From NCBI GenBank assembly GCA_035646535.1, contig DASRPD010000044.1, positions 1 to 64,000 on the forward strand: a stretch of DNA of 64,000 nucleotides, in the 5' to 3' direction. Origin of the DNA: DASRPD01 sp035646535. GTDB taxonomy: Bacteria; Actinomycetota; Acidimicrobiia; IMCC26256; JANYLB01. Below the pieces are notes generated by a model. The model saw only the letters and a program-made list of their open reading frames with translations, had not been told where the DNA came from and ran no database searches. The position numbers and the translations under genes were made by a program. Each line of letters starts with the position of its first letter. Within the stretch, counting starts at the first letter, position 1. This document shows, piece by piece, positions 17,527 through 26,034 of the stretch.

Positions 17527-18594
17527 GTGAGTGGTGAGCAGGCTGGCCCGAGCGGTCCACTGACCGGCGAGCTCGGAGCCCCCCCGACACGCGCCCAAGG
17601 CGCGGATGCCCCGTTCCTCTTCGCGGTGGGCTGTGTGCGTTCGGGCACCACGATGCTTCGGGCCATGCTGGATTCCCATGCGGATGTCGCGGTGCCGCCC
17701 GAGTCGTACTTCGTCGCCCCGGCCCTGCACCGGGCGGCGCAATACTCGGCGAACGGCCAATTCGACCTGGACCGACTCCTCGCCGACGTCACGTCCGACG
17801 ACAGCTTCGGCGACTGGCACCTGTCCTCGGACGCGCTCGACGCCGTCCGGCACGATCCGCGCCCCGCGACCGTGCCAGAGGCGATCGCCCGGCTCTACGC
17901 CGCCTACGCCCGGACCCGAGCCAAGCCACTCGTGGCCGACCGCACACCGTCGAACGTGCTCGAGATCGAGCTGCTCGCCCAGTGCTTTCCGACGTCGCGT
18001 TTCGTCCATCTCGTACGCGACGGGCGCGACGTGGTCCCGTCGCTGGTGACCATGGACTTCGGCCCCGACGACTTCGCCTCGGCCGCGTTGTTCTGGCAGG
18101 CACGAGTGCGCCAGGGTCGAGCCGCCGGCGCGCGACTCGGGCCCGACCGGTACCTCGAGATCCGCTACGAAGATCTCGTGGCCGATCCCGATCCGGTGCT
18201 GCGCGGCCTCTGTGCGTTCGTCGGCATCGAGTTCGACCCGGCCATGTTGGAGTATCACCGCCGCGCCGACGAGCTCATCGACAGCCTCCGCCGCCCGGGC
18301 CACGTCCAGGGAGTGCGGCGACCACCCACACCGGGGCTGCGGGACTGGCGCACGACGATGACGCCGCGCGACGTCATGCTCTTCGAAGCACTGGCGGGTG
18401 AGATGCTCGATACGTTCGGCTACGAGCGCTCCGGGCTCGTGACCAGCGTTCGCGTGCGCGTCGAAGCGGCTGCTCATCGCGCGCGGCGGACGGTCGCGGC
18501 ACGGGCGCGGACCCTGCGCACCCGCGTCGGCCGCCGGATGGCCTCGTCGGCCACGCCGGGCGACTCATCCGATCCCGAACGAGGCGGCGACTGA
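17527..18594 (+). CDS. Sulfotransferase family protein
   Basis: 355 residues from a GTG. After about 28 flexible residues comes the P-loop FLFAVGCVRSGTTMLRAML. SRFVHLVRDGRDVVPSLV is the 3'-phosphate-binding signature, and YLEIRYEDLVADP is the conserved segment downstream. The C-terminal 60 residues are strongly basic. It is a close paralogue of the gene at 20144-21160: both share RYLEIRYEDLV and a PPTPGxRDWRTxMxPxDV segment. The MBL/Rieske gene lies between the two. Confidence 0.9.
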   Translation: MSGEQAGPSGPLTGELGAPPTRAQGADAPFLFAVGCVRSGTTMLRAMLDSHADVAVPPESYFVAPALHRAAQYSANGQFDLDRLLADVTSDDSFGDWHLSSDALDAVRHDPRPATVPEAIARLYAAYARTRAKPLVADRTPSNVLEIELLAQCFPTSRFVHLVRDGRDVVPSLVTMDFGPDDFASAALFWQARVRQGRAAGARLGPDRYLEIRYEDLVADPDPVLRGLCAFVGIEFDPAMLEYHRRADELIDSLRRPGHVQGVRRPPTPGLRDWRTTMTPRDVMLFEALAGEMLDTFGYERSGLVTSVRVRVEAAAHRARRTVAARARTLRTRVGRRMASSATPGDSSDPERGGD

Positions 18595-18596
18595 CC

Positions 18597-20147
18597 GTGC
18601 GCCTCACGTTCCTCGGCCACGCGGGTGTCTACCTCGAGACGGCGGGGGGCACCGTGCTGTGCGACCCGTGGTTCAACCCGATGTTCTTCGGATCCTGGTT
18701 CCCGTTCCCCGACAACTCCGACATCGACGTCGGGGCCATCTCGTCGCCGGACTACCTCTACATCTCACATCCGCACGACGATCACTTGGACGTCGATTTT
18801 CTTGCCAACCACGTCACCAAGGACTGCACCGTCATCCTCCCCGACTTTCCGACCGGCGACCATCGCCGGGGACTCGAGGCCCTCGGCTTCCACCGGTTCC
18901 TGGAGACGCACAACGGCGAGCCGGTCGAGCGGGACGGCCTGCGGCTGCTCACCAACGCGTTGGTGGCCCCGACCGACGGCGCGATCGGCGATTCGGGACT
19001 CGCCGTCGACGACGGCACCGCCACGTTGTTCAACCAGAACGACTCGAAGCCCATCGACCTGGATGCGATCTGTGAGTTCGGGCCGTACGACGGGCATCTC
19101 GTGCAGTTCTCCGGTGCGATCTGGTACCCGATGGTGTACCGGGTGCCCGAGGAGGAGGCGCGCGCGTTGGGACGGCGCAAGCGCCACAACCAGTTCGCGC
19201 GTGCCTCGCGGTTCGTGACCGAGATCGGCGCCCGCGAGTTCTTCCCGTTCGCGGGCCCGCCGTGCTTCCTCGACGAAGACCTCTTCCACCTCAACGACTT
19301 CGGTGACACGGACTGGAACATCTTTCCCGATCAGGCCAAGACCGTCACCGAGACGAACGCGGCCGGTCTCACCCACGGTCACCTGACGGTCCCGGGGGCG
19401 GTCGTCGAGCTCACCCGCGAGAGCTGCACGGTGAAGCTTCCCGACGGTGATCCCCTCCGCGCGTTCACCGACAAGCGGGCGTATCTGGCGGAGTACCAGC
19501 AGCGAGCCGCGCCCAAGATCGCGGCCGAGAAGGCCACGTGGCCCGACCACGAAGTAGACATCGCCAACGAGCTGTCCGAGTGGTGGACCCCGCTGCTGGC
19601 CGACGCGAGCCACACCTGTGCGGGAGTCCACGGCCGGGTGCTGCTCGATGTCGGTGACGAACAGATCGTGATCAACTTCCTCGACCGCCGGGTCGACCGG
19701 TGGGACGGCGAGTACTGCCGATACCGCTTCCACATACCGCGGCCGCTCGTCGAGCGCTGCATCCAGCGCCGCGAGGTCGACTGGGTGAACGCCGTGTTCT
19801 TGTCGTGCCGGTTCGAAGCCGAGCGCGACGGGCCCTACAACGAGTTCGTCTACAACTTCTTTCGTTCGCTGTCGGTGGAACGCATGGCCTACACAGAGCG
19901 CTACTACTCCGAGGCCGCGCCGCCGTTCGAGACCTTCGTACGCGACGGCTACGAGATCCAACGTCGCTGCCCTCACCTCCGAGCCGACTTGGAGCGCTTC
20001 GGTTCGATCGAGGACGGCGTGCTGACGTGCTCGCTCCACGGCTGGCGCTTCGACCTGGCGACCGGCCGGTGCCTCACTGCCGGCGATCGGGGCATCGTGT
20101 GCCGCGTGCTCGGCGAGCTCCGTACCGACTCGAGGTCCGGCGGATGA
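18597..20147 (+). CDS. Metallo-beta-lactamase-fold and Rieske fusion protein
   Basis: 516 residues. The N-terminal MBL-fold domain starts LTFLGHAGVYLETAGG and has the HxHxDH metal motif (SHPHDDHLD, about residues 57-65). A C-terminal Rieske [2Fe-2S] domain has Cys458-x-His460 and Cys478-x-x-His481 (RRCPHLRADL and LTCSLHGWRFDL). CMP-N-acetylneuraminate hydroxylases combine the same two domains but with the Rieske part first, so this is a related-parts, reversed-order architecture. Flanked by two sulfotransferases with 2-base and 4-base junctions, it may oxidise a sugar or lipid precursor. GTG start. Confidence 0.75.
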   Translation: MRLTFLGHAGVYLETAGGTVLCDPWFNPMFFGSWFPFPDNSDIDVGAISSPDYLYISHPHDDHLDVDFLANHVTKDCTVILPDFPTGDHRRGLEALGFHRFLETHNGEPVERDGLRLLTNALVAPTDGAIGDSGLAVDDGTATLFNQNDSKPIDLDAICEFGPYDGHLVQFSGAIWYPMVYRVPEEEARALGRRKRHNQFARASRFVTEIGAREFFPFAGPPCFLDEDLFHLNDFGDTDWNIFPDQAKTVTETNAAGLTHGHLTVPGAVVELTRESCTVKLPDGDPLRAFTDKRAYLAEYQQRAAPKIAAEKATWPDHEVDIANELSEWWTPLLADASHTCAGVHGRVLLDVGDEQIVINFLDRRVDRWDGEYCRYRFHIPRPLVERCIQRREVDWVNAVFLSCRFEAERDGPYNEFVYNFFRSLSVERMAYTERYYSEAAPPFETFVRDGYEIQRRCPHLRADLERFGSIEDGVLTCSLHGWRFDLATGRCLTAGDRGIVCRVLGELRTDSRSGG

Positions 20148-21160
20148 CCGCGCCGTTCCTCTTCGTCGTCGGCTGCAACCGGTCCGGAACCACCCTGCTG
20201 CGCACGATGCTCGACGCACACCCGGAGCTGGCCGTACCGCCGGAGGCGTACTTCACGGTGCGAATCCTGCGCCGCCATCCGAGCTCTCCGGGCGCTGGGG
20301 TCGACTCGATGCTCGATCGACTGACGGCGGAGCTCGAGGCGGACGGGTCGTACCGCAACTGGGCGCTCCCGCGGGACGCGCTCCGGGCGACGCTGGCCGC
20401 CCGGCCACCTGAGAGCACCGCGGACGTGCTGCGCTCGGTCTACGCGACCTACGGGGCGACCCGCGGCAAGGCGCGCGTCGCCGACAAGACACCGCGCAAC
20501 GTTGCCCACATCGACCTCATCGCTCGGAGCTTCCCCGAGGCGCGATTCCTCCACCTCGTGCGCGACGGTCGCGACGTCGTGCCGTCGGTGATCGAACACC
20601 TCGTCGGACCCGACCGGTTCCTCCCCACCGTCGAATACTGGCGGGAACGAGTCCTCGCCGGCCGGCGTTCCGGTGGGCAGCTCCCGGCGGATCGCTACCT
20701 CGAGATCCGCTACGAGGACCTCGTCTCGGACCCGGCCGCCGCGGTAACCCGTATCGGCGAGTTCGCCCAGCTCGAGCACCCGGAGCGGATGCTCGACTAC
20801 ACCGAGCGTTCCGAGTCCGTCCTTGCAACGGTGTGGGACGAGCGCCGCCACCAGGGCATCACGCGGCCGCCGACCCCCGGGATCCGCGATTGGCGTACGG
20901 CGATGCGTCCCCATGACGTCGACCGCTTCGAAGCCCTCGCCGGTGACGCGCTCGACGCGTTTGGGTATGACCGCTCACGCGCCCGACCCCCAGCCCGCGC
21001 CCGGCTGGAGGCCTTCGCGTGGCGCCGGTCGGCGCGGCTGCGTCGCGCGGCGCGGCCGCTGACCACAGGAGCCGAACGCCGACGCCGGGACCGTCGGCGG
21101 GCCGAGGCGGGCGCCCCGCCGAGGCGTCGCGCCCGCCAGGCCGCTACCGAAGCTCGTTAG
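20144..21160 (+). CDS. Sulfotransferase family protein
   Basis: 338 residues from the ATG at 20144, which overlaps the MBL/Rieske stop by 4 bases. The P-loop FLFVVGCNRSGTTLLRTML is 4 residues from the start. KTPRNVAHIDLI and ARFLHLVRDGRDVVPSVI provide the rest of the PAPS site. Strongly basic C terminus with an Arg-rich tail. Closely related to the gene at 17527-18594, so the pair probably arose by duplication around the intervening gene. Confidence 0.9.
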   Translation: MTAPFLFVVGCNRSGTTLLRTMLDAHPELAVPPEAYFTVRILRRHPSSPGAGVDSMLDRLTAELEADGSYRNWALPRDALRATLAARPPESTADVLRSVYATYGATRGKARVADKTPRNVAHIDLIARSFPEARFLHLVRDGRDVVPSVIEHLVGPDRFLPTVEYWRERVLAGRRSGGQLPADRYLEIRYEDLVSDPAAAVTRIGEFAQLEHPERMLDYTERSESVLATVWDERRHQGITRPPTPGIRDWRTAMRPHDVDRFEALAGDALDAFGYDRSRARPPARARLEAFAWRRSARLRRAARPLTTGAERRRRDRRRAEAGAPPRRRARQAATEAR

Positions 21161-21211
21161 CCCGGCGGCGAGTAGAACCGCCCCGAATCGTCTGGGGACG
21201 TGTGGCGATCC

Positions 21212-22963
21212 TCAAGGGGCGTTCGGGCACGACCGACCGGTCCGCACTGCGACGATCTCCACCGGTCCGTGCAACGGCGTCGAGTACGTACGGCCGGCCA
21301 CGACCTCACCGGCTCCGTTCGGCCCGACACCCACGGCGACCGCGCCGGGTGAGCGAATCGACAATGCAACGCAGAACCGCCGGTCGCGCCGCGGCTGATC
21401 ACGGTCGGCCTGACCACGGTCGGGCTGATCACGGTCGCGGAGCTGGTGGTAACCGACCCACTCGAACCCGCCGTTGACCGCCTCGGCCGGGATTCCGGTC
21501 GCGACCACCTCTTCGGCGAGCTCCCACCGGGCCGCGTCGAACGCAGCCGAGTCGGACGCGTAGGCGAGCCCGAGGAGGGCGATCACGCCGAAGGTCGCCG
21601 CGACCGGGAGCCACGTCACTCTCCGCGCCGCGTTCACCTGGGGCGGGACCGCCCGCAACACCAGCAAGCCGATGATCGCCAACAACGGCAGGGCATAGCG
21701 GTCGTAGATGATCAGGCCGACGACGATCGCGATGGCGTTCGCGGCGGCGTAGCCGAACGCGGCCAGCCCCAGGGCGGCGATCGCGGGCTCGTCGGGCGTG
21801 AGCCGCCCGTCGCGTACGCGTGCTCCGAGATGGACCGACCACGGCACGGCCGTCAGGACCAGGAGCACCGCGGCCACTGATGCACCCACCACGAGGAGGG
21901 CGAAGCACCAGTTCGGGAGGAGATCGGGACGAACGCCGGAGAGGAGCTGGCGTGATCCGATGCCGTCACGGGCAAGGTAGTTCCCGACAAAGGCGGTACG
22001 CGGCGAATGGATCGCGGTGGCCGCCAGCCACGTCCCCGTGACGGCCGTCACGAGGCCGGTCACCATGGCGTGCGCCCGCCATGCTCGCCGGACGATCCGG
22101 ACGGGTCCGGCGAGCACGACGACCGGCACGAGCAGCAGTCCGGCGAGCCGAAAGAACGCCGCGTTCTTCGTGAAGCCGTCCGCGACCGCGCCGGTGGTCG
22201 GCCACGCAGGCGAGAGATGCCGGACCCCGGTGAGCCCCTGGTGCCAGACCAGGAACACTCCCGCGGCGATGACGAGTCCAGCTCCGAGGACCACGAGGGC
22301 TCGGAGTCGACGTCGGTCTGCGGTACCGACACACGCCCACATTCCGGCGAGCACGACCGCGACCGGGGCCACCATGGCGTACTGGCGGATCGAGAAGCCG
22401 TACAGACCGACCGCGAGCGCGGCGGCGATGAGGGGGACCGAGATCGGGTCCCGCCGCAGCGCGACGACGCCGATCGCGAGCGACGCCATCGCGAACGCGA
22501 ACGCGGGGACGTCGGTCATGAAGGTCGGTGCGAGACCCATCCACAGTGGCCCGACCGCGACCGTCGCCGCCACGAACGCGCCCCCCCACCGAGGTTGCAG
22601 GAGCCGGCCGCCCATCGCCGCGACCGCCAGGAGTCCGCCGAGCCCGACGACCGCGGTGAGAACCGACACTGCGGCAATGTCGTGACCGACGAGGGCTACG
22701 AGCGGCGCGCCCAGCGCGAGCTGGCCGACGAGGGTCATCCCGCCCCAGTCGTTGAAATCCAGCACCCCGGTGTCGGACCAGTGGAAGAGCGTTCCCAGGA
22801 ACGCCCAATCGTCGTTGCGGGGGATGTCGAGCGCGCCGGACCCCGCCGCGATCGCCACCGGGATCCCGACTCCGAGCACGGCGAGCAGCGCGACGGTAGC
22901 GACCGGACCGACCCATGACGCCCGCCGGGTCCGCGTCCGGGCCCGCAACGGCGCGCCGTTCAT
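21212..22963 (-). CDS. Polytopic membrane protein, GT39-like layout
   Basis: 583 residues with roughly a dozen hydrophobic segments. The conserved first loop contains DIPRNDDWAFLGTLFHWSDTG, close to the acidic first-loop motif of lipid-linked sugar transferases (ArnT/PMT-like). The protein aligns along its length with the gene at 23925-25676 (for example FMTDVPAFA, SVPLIAAALAVGLY, FSIRQYA, YDRYALPLL, NGGFEWV). A C-terminal soluble segment of about 75 residues contains a triplicated 5-residue repeat not present in the paralogue. Function inferred only: a membrane glycosyltransferase or polymerase. Overlaps the upstream gene by 4 bases. Confidence 0.7.
   Translation of the reverse strand: MNGAPLRARTRTRRASWVGPVATVALLAVLGVGIPVAIAAGSGALDIPRNDDWAFLGTLFHWSDTGVLDFNDWGGMTLVGQLALGAPLVALVGHDIAAVSVLTAVVGLGGLLAVAAMGGRLLQPRWGGAFVAATVAVGPLWMGLAPTFMTDVPAFAFAMASLAIGVVALRRDPISVPLIAAALAVGLYGFSIRQYAMVAPVAVVLAGMWACVGTADRRRLRALVVLGAGLVIAAGVFLVWHQGLTGVRHLSPAWPTTGAVADGFTKNAAFFRLAGLLLVPVVVLAGPVRIVRRAWRAHAMVTGLVTAVTGTWLAATAIHSPRTAFVGNYLARDGIGSRQLLSGVRPDLLPNWCFALLVVGASVAAVLLVLTAVPWSVHLGARVRDGRLTPDEPAIAALGLAAFGYAAANAIAIVVGLIIYDRYALPLLAIIGLLVLRAVPPQVNAARRVTWLPVAATFGVIALLGLAYASDSAAFDAARWELAEEVVATGIPAEAVNGGFEWVGYHQLRDRDQPDRGQADRDQPRRDRRFCVALSIRSPGAVAVGVGPNGAGEVVAGRTYSTPLHGPVEIVAVRTGRSCPNAP
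21394..21438 (+). repeat. Three 15-base tandem repeats inside a coding region
   Basis: Three adjacent 15-base units (21394-21408, 21409-21423, 21424-21438) of the form gctgatcacggtcgg, with two or three changes. They lie in frame in the 3' part of the membrane-protein gene on the minus strand and encode repeated DRDQP/DRGQA units. The paralogous gene lacks them at the equivalent position after NGGFEWV. Confidence 0.8.
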
Positions 22964-23928
22964 CGGTCCCCCGCGCTCACGCCGGTGAGCTCAGCGAACA
23001 ACACATCGGGATCGCGCCGGAGCCGGGTGTCGAGCTCGTCGGCCGCCTCGCGGTTCACCGCCGCGAGGCGACGTTCCGTCCGGCCCCGAATGGCGTGCAG
23101 CAGGCGCCGTTTGGCGCGTCGCAGCCCGGCTCCGGGCACGGGCACCCGCTCGATCGGGCGGCTGAGACGATGGACTCGCGACGCCAGCAGGTCGCGACGA
23201 AAGAGCTTGCCCCGGCCGATCCCGCCGACGTGGAAGAGCACGTCGTGATAGACGCCGCCCATCACCGGGTGGAGGTCGACCGCGTTCGTGCGGACCAGGC
23301 GCGCCCAGCCGAGCCGTCGCGACCACAGGGTGTGCGCGAGTCGGATGCCGGTGTCGGCGGGTTGGCCCGTGGCGCGGAGGAACCGTCTGAACTCCGCGGA
23401 TCCGTCGGAGTCAGGCGAGAAGCTCGGGTGGTGGTCGTCGAAGAAGGCGCGGGGCGCGAACACACACGACGGGTGCGGGAGGCAGGTATCGCCGTTCTCC
23501 ACCCGCAGAATCCCGGCCACGCCAGAGTCGGTCTGCGGGTCGGCGGCGGGCGGGCGGGCCTCGGCGATCGCCTCGACCCATCCGTCACGGATCGGAAACG
23601 AGTCGACATCGAGCGTGCACACGTGAGAGACCCCGTCCGCGAGCGCCCGACGGGCCAGCTCATCGAGGTAGTACGCGTGCTCCCGGCTCCCGCGCAACTC
23701 CGTCGGCTCCACGTCACAGTGCTGCACGTCCGGCCGGGCCCGGATCAGCTCCTGAGCCGCGGCGGAAGCCCTCGCCGTCGTCACGTAGTGCGTGTACGCG
23801 ACGTCGGTGTGACGGGCGACGCGATCCAGGTGCATCCGCAAGATGGGCACGTCGCCGTCGTCTCGCAGATAGCAGACCACGAGGATCCCGAGACGCTCCA
23901 CGCCTCCCGGCACCGCCGAGCCCGTCAT
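22960..23928 (-). CDS. Glycosyltransferase-like protein
   Basis: 322 residues from the ATG at 23928, which overlaps the upstream stop by 4 bases; earlier codons read as shadow. LGILVVCYLRDDGDVPILR starts the protein, SHVCTLDVDSFPIRDGWV supplies a DXD-like motif, and LGWARLVRTNAVDLHPV resembles part of the gene at 12278-13165. It sits between two paralogous polytopic proteins with 4-base overlaps at both ends, so the three are made together. I infer a GT-A type transferase delivering a sugar to a membrane step; no family name can be given with confidence. Confidence 0.6.
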   Translation of the reverse strand: MTGSAVPGGVERLGILVVCYLRDDGDVPILRMHLDRVARHTDVAYTHYVTTARASAAAQELIRARPDVQHCDVEPTELRGSREHAYYLDELARRALADGVSHVCTLDVDSFPIRDGWVEAIAEARPPAADPQTDSGVAGILRVENGDTCLPHPSCVFAPRAFFDDHHPSFSPDSDGSAEFRRFLRATGQPADTGIRLAHTLWSRRLGWARLVRTNAVDLHPVMGGVYHDVLFHVGGIGRGKLFRRDLLASRVHRLSRPIERVPVPGAGLRRAKRRLLHAIRGRTERRLAAVNREAADELDTRLRRDPDVLFAELTGVSAGDR

Positions 23929-25676
23929 CTGGACGCGACCTCGCAGTCGCATCCGGTCCGCAGGGCAACGAACGTCTCGGTCGGCCGCCACGGCAGCCGA
24001 GACACCCGGCGGGCGACGACCCGGCCCGCCGGAACCTCATCGGGGTTCACCACGACCACGACGCACGGCCGTGCCCCGGCCGGAAACCCGTGGCCGAGCA
24101 CGGGCGACTGGCCCGCCTCGAGGTGTTCGTTCACCCATTCGAACCCGCCGTTGACCGTCTCGGGCGGGTATCCCGCCGCCACCGCGAGCTCGGCCACGCG
24201 CCGGCGGGTCCCGTCGAACGCGGCTGCGTCGATCGTGTAGGCAAGCCCCAGCATCGCCAGGAGCCCGAGGGCGACACCCGCGCCCGCGAGGGCCCGAGGC
24301 GACCGCTCGACGCCGTCCGAGCGGGCGCCGCGTACCACCAGGAGTGCGACGAGCGGCAACAGCGGGAGCGCGTAGCGGTCGAAGAGGGGCAGGTCAGCCG
24401 CCGCCGCGACGAAGTACGCGGCCGAGTAGCCGGCGACGGCCACCGCGATCGCCGCGATCACCGGGTCGCGCACGCCGAGGTCCCGGGCGCGGGCGCGGGC
24501 GACCAGCTCGACGAGCGGCGGTATCGCCGCGACCGCCAGGAGCACGGCGGCGGCGGACCCGACCGCGACGAGGAGCTCGAAGAGTGGCGCCGGGACCAGG
24601 TCCGGGCGGTTCCCCGCGAGCACGACCTCGGCCTGGATGCCCGTGCGCTCGAAATAGCCCCCGAGGAAGGGAACGTCGGAGGCGCGGACATGGGTCACGA
24701 TCTGGGCCGACCCGACGACCGTCGCGACGACCAGAACAACCCCCGGGCTCGCCCGCCAGGCGCGCTGCAGGATGCGGATCGGCCCGGCGAGCAGCAGCAC
24801 GGGAACGAGCAGGAGACCCACGACTCGCATCAGCTTGGTCGCCTCGACGACCGCGTCCCAGATCGAGCCGGGACCTGGCACCACCGGGCTCAGGGCCTTG
24901 TCGTTGGGGATCGCCACCCACCACAGCTGGATCCCCACGACGCCCACCGCCAACAGGCCACCCATGGCGACCAGGCGCCGAAGCCGTTGCCGGTCGCCCG
25001 ACTGGACGGCGAGAAGGATCGCGACCGCGAGGACCGCGACCGCCGGAACCACGGCGTACTGGCGAATCGAAAAGGCCCACAGCCCGAGCGCCAGGGCGGC
25101 CGCGATCAGCGGGAGCGAGACCGGGCGGCGCCGGAGCCCTTCGATCCCGACGAGCAGCGTCACCATCGCTGCGGCGAAAGCGGGAACGTCGGTCATGAAG
25201 CTGGCCGCCAGTGTGGCCCACAACGGCCCGACTGCGACCGTGATCGCCACGAGGCCGCCCACCCACCAGGTCGTGCCGGCCCGGCGGGCGAGACCGACGA
25301 CCGCGACGAGGCCGCCGAGGCCGATGAAGCTCGTCCAGATCTGGATCGCGGCAACGTTGCGCTCGGCGACCAGGGCGATCGGCGTGGCCAGGAGGATCTG
25401 GCCGATCAGCGTCATCGAGGTCCAATCGTTGAGATCGATCCGACCGGTCTCGGCGAAGCCGAACAGGGTTGCGAGGTAGGACCAGCCGTCGGTCCGGGGC
25501 GTACCGAGGGCGCCGTAGGCCCAGGCGACGACGAGCGGAACGGCAACGGCGACCAGGACGAGGGCGACGAGGACGGGCCAGGCACCGGATCGGCGGCCGG
25601 CGCCACCGCCGGACCCGGTAGGTCCGTGCATCTCGCCCGTCGCGGACCCGAGGCTCACCTGGCGCTCCATCGACAC
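23925..25676 (-). CDS. Polytopic membrane protein, paralogue of 21212-22963
   Basis: 583 residues with about 12 hydrophobic segments. The first loop has GTPRTDGWSYLATLFGFAETG, the same position and pattern as in the paralogue, with acidic residues suited to a lipid-linked donor. FMTDVPAFAAAMVT, FSIRQYAVVPAVA and FDRYALPLLPL are shared blocks. It is the first gene of the three-gene minus-strand run. Met3 and Met16 are alternative starts. Likely a membrane-embedded transferase; no catalytic assignment is possible from sequence alone. Confidence 0.7.
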   Translation of the reverse strand: MSMERQVSLGSATGEMHGPTGSGGGAGRRSGAWPVLVALVLVAVAVPLVVAWAYGALGTPRTDGWSYLATLFGFAETGRIDLNDWTSMTLIGQILLATPIALVAERNVAAIQIWTSFIGLGGLVAVVGLARRAGTTWWVGGLVAITVAVGPLWATLAASFMTDVPAFAAAMVTLLVGIEGLRRRPVSLPLIAAALALGLWAFSIRQYAVVPAVAVLAVAILLAVQSGDRQRLRRLVAMGGLLAVGVVGIQLWWVAIPNDKALSPVVPGPGSIWDAVVEATKLMRVVGLLLVPVLLLAGPIRILQRAWRASPGVVLVVATVVGSAQIVTHVRASDVPFLGGYFERTGIQAEVVLAGNRPDLVPAPLFELLVAVGSAAAVLLAVAAIPPLVELVARARARDLGVRDPVIAAIAVAVAGYSAAYFVAAAADLPLFDRYALPLLPLVALLVVRGARSDGVERSPRALAGAGVALGLLAMLGLAYTIDAAAFDGTRRRVAELAVAAGYPPETVNGGFEWVNEHLEAGQSPVLGHGFPAGARPCVVVVVNPDEVPAGRVVARRVSRLPWRPTETFVALRTGCDCEVASR

Positions 25677-26034
25677 CCCTCAGGGCCGGACCGGCCGGCT
25701 CCGGACCGGTGGAAAACGGGGTTGGACCGTACCGAGATCCAGCGCGAACCTGCTGCTCGCGAGGGCGCGAAATGTAGCGCGGAGAACGCTCCTCGCGCGA
25801 GCATGCCGCCCGAGGGCGTCTCCCACGGGCTCGCCGCCTTGGGTGAACATTTGCCGAAATAGGTCGGAAGGCCGCTCCCTCCCGCGAGGTGGACGGGATT
25901 ACACTTGTTTTCGCAAAGGCGTGGCGATGTGCGCCATGACCAGGACTGGCGCGCGAGCACAGCGATCAACCGGCTGTCGGCGGGGCACCGCTCGCGCGTC
26001 CGAGGCACGGATCAGCCGGGGGGCGACCGCCACC
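25677..26034. promoter_or_regulatory. Divergent intergenic region before the tyrosine kinase gene
   Basis: 358 bases between the minus-strand membrane protein and the plus-strand tyrosine autokinase. It is less GC-rich than the flanking genes around 25845-25915. A candidate plus-strand -10, TACACT at 25900-25905, sits inside TTACACT, a heptamer that also occurs before cysD. A long open frame runs through the right half into the kinase gene, but its codons do not look like protein. I see no RNA gene or terminator. Confidence 0.35.
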
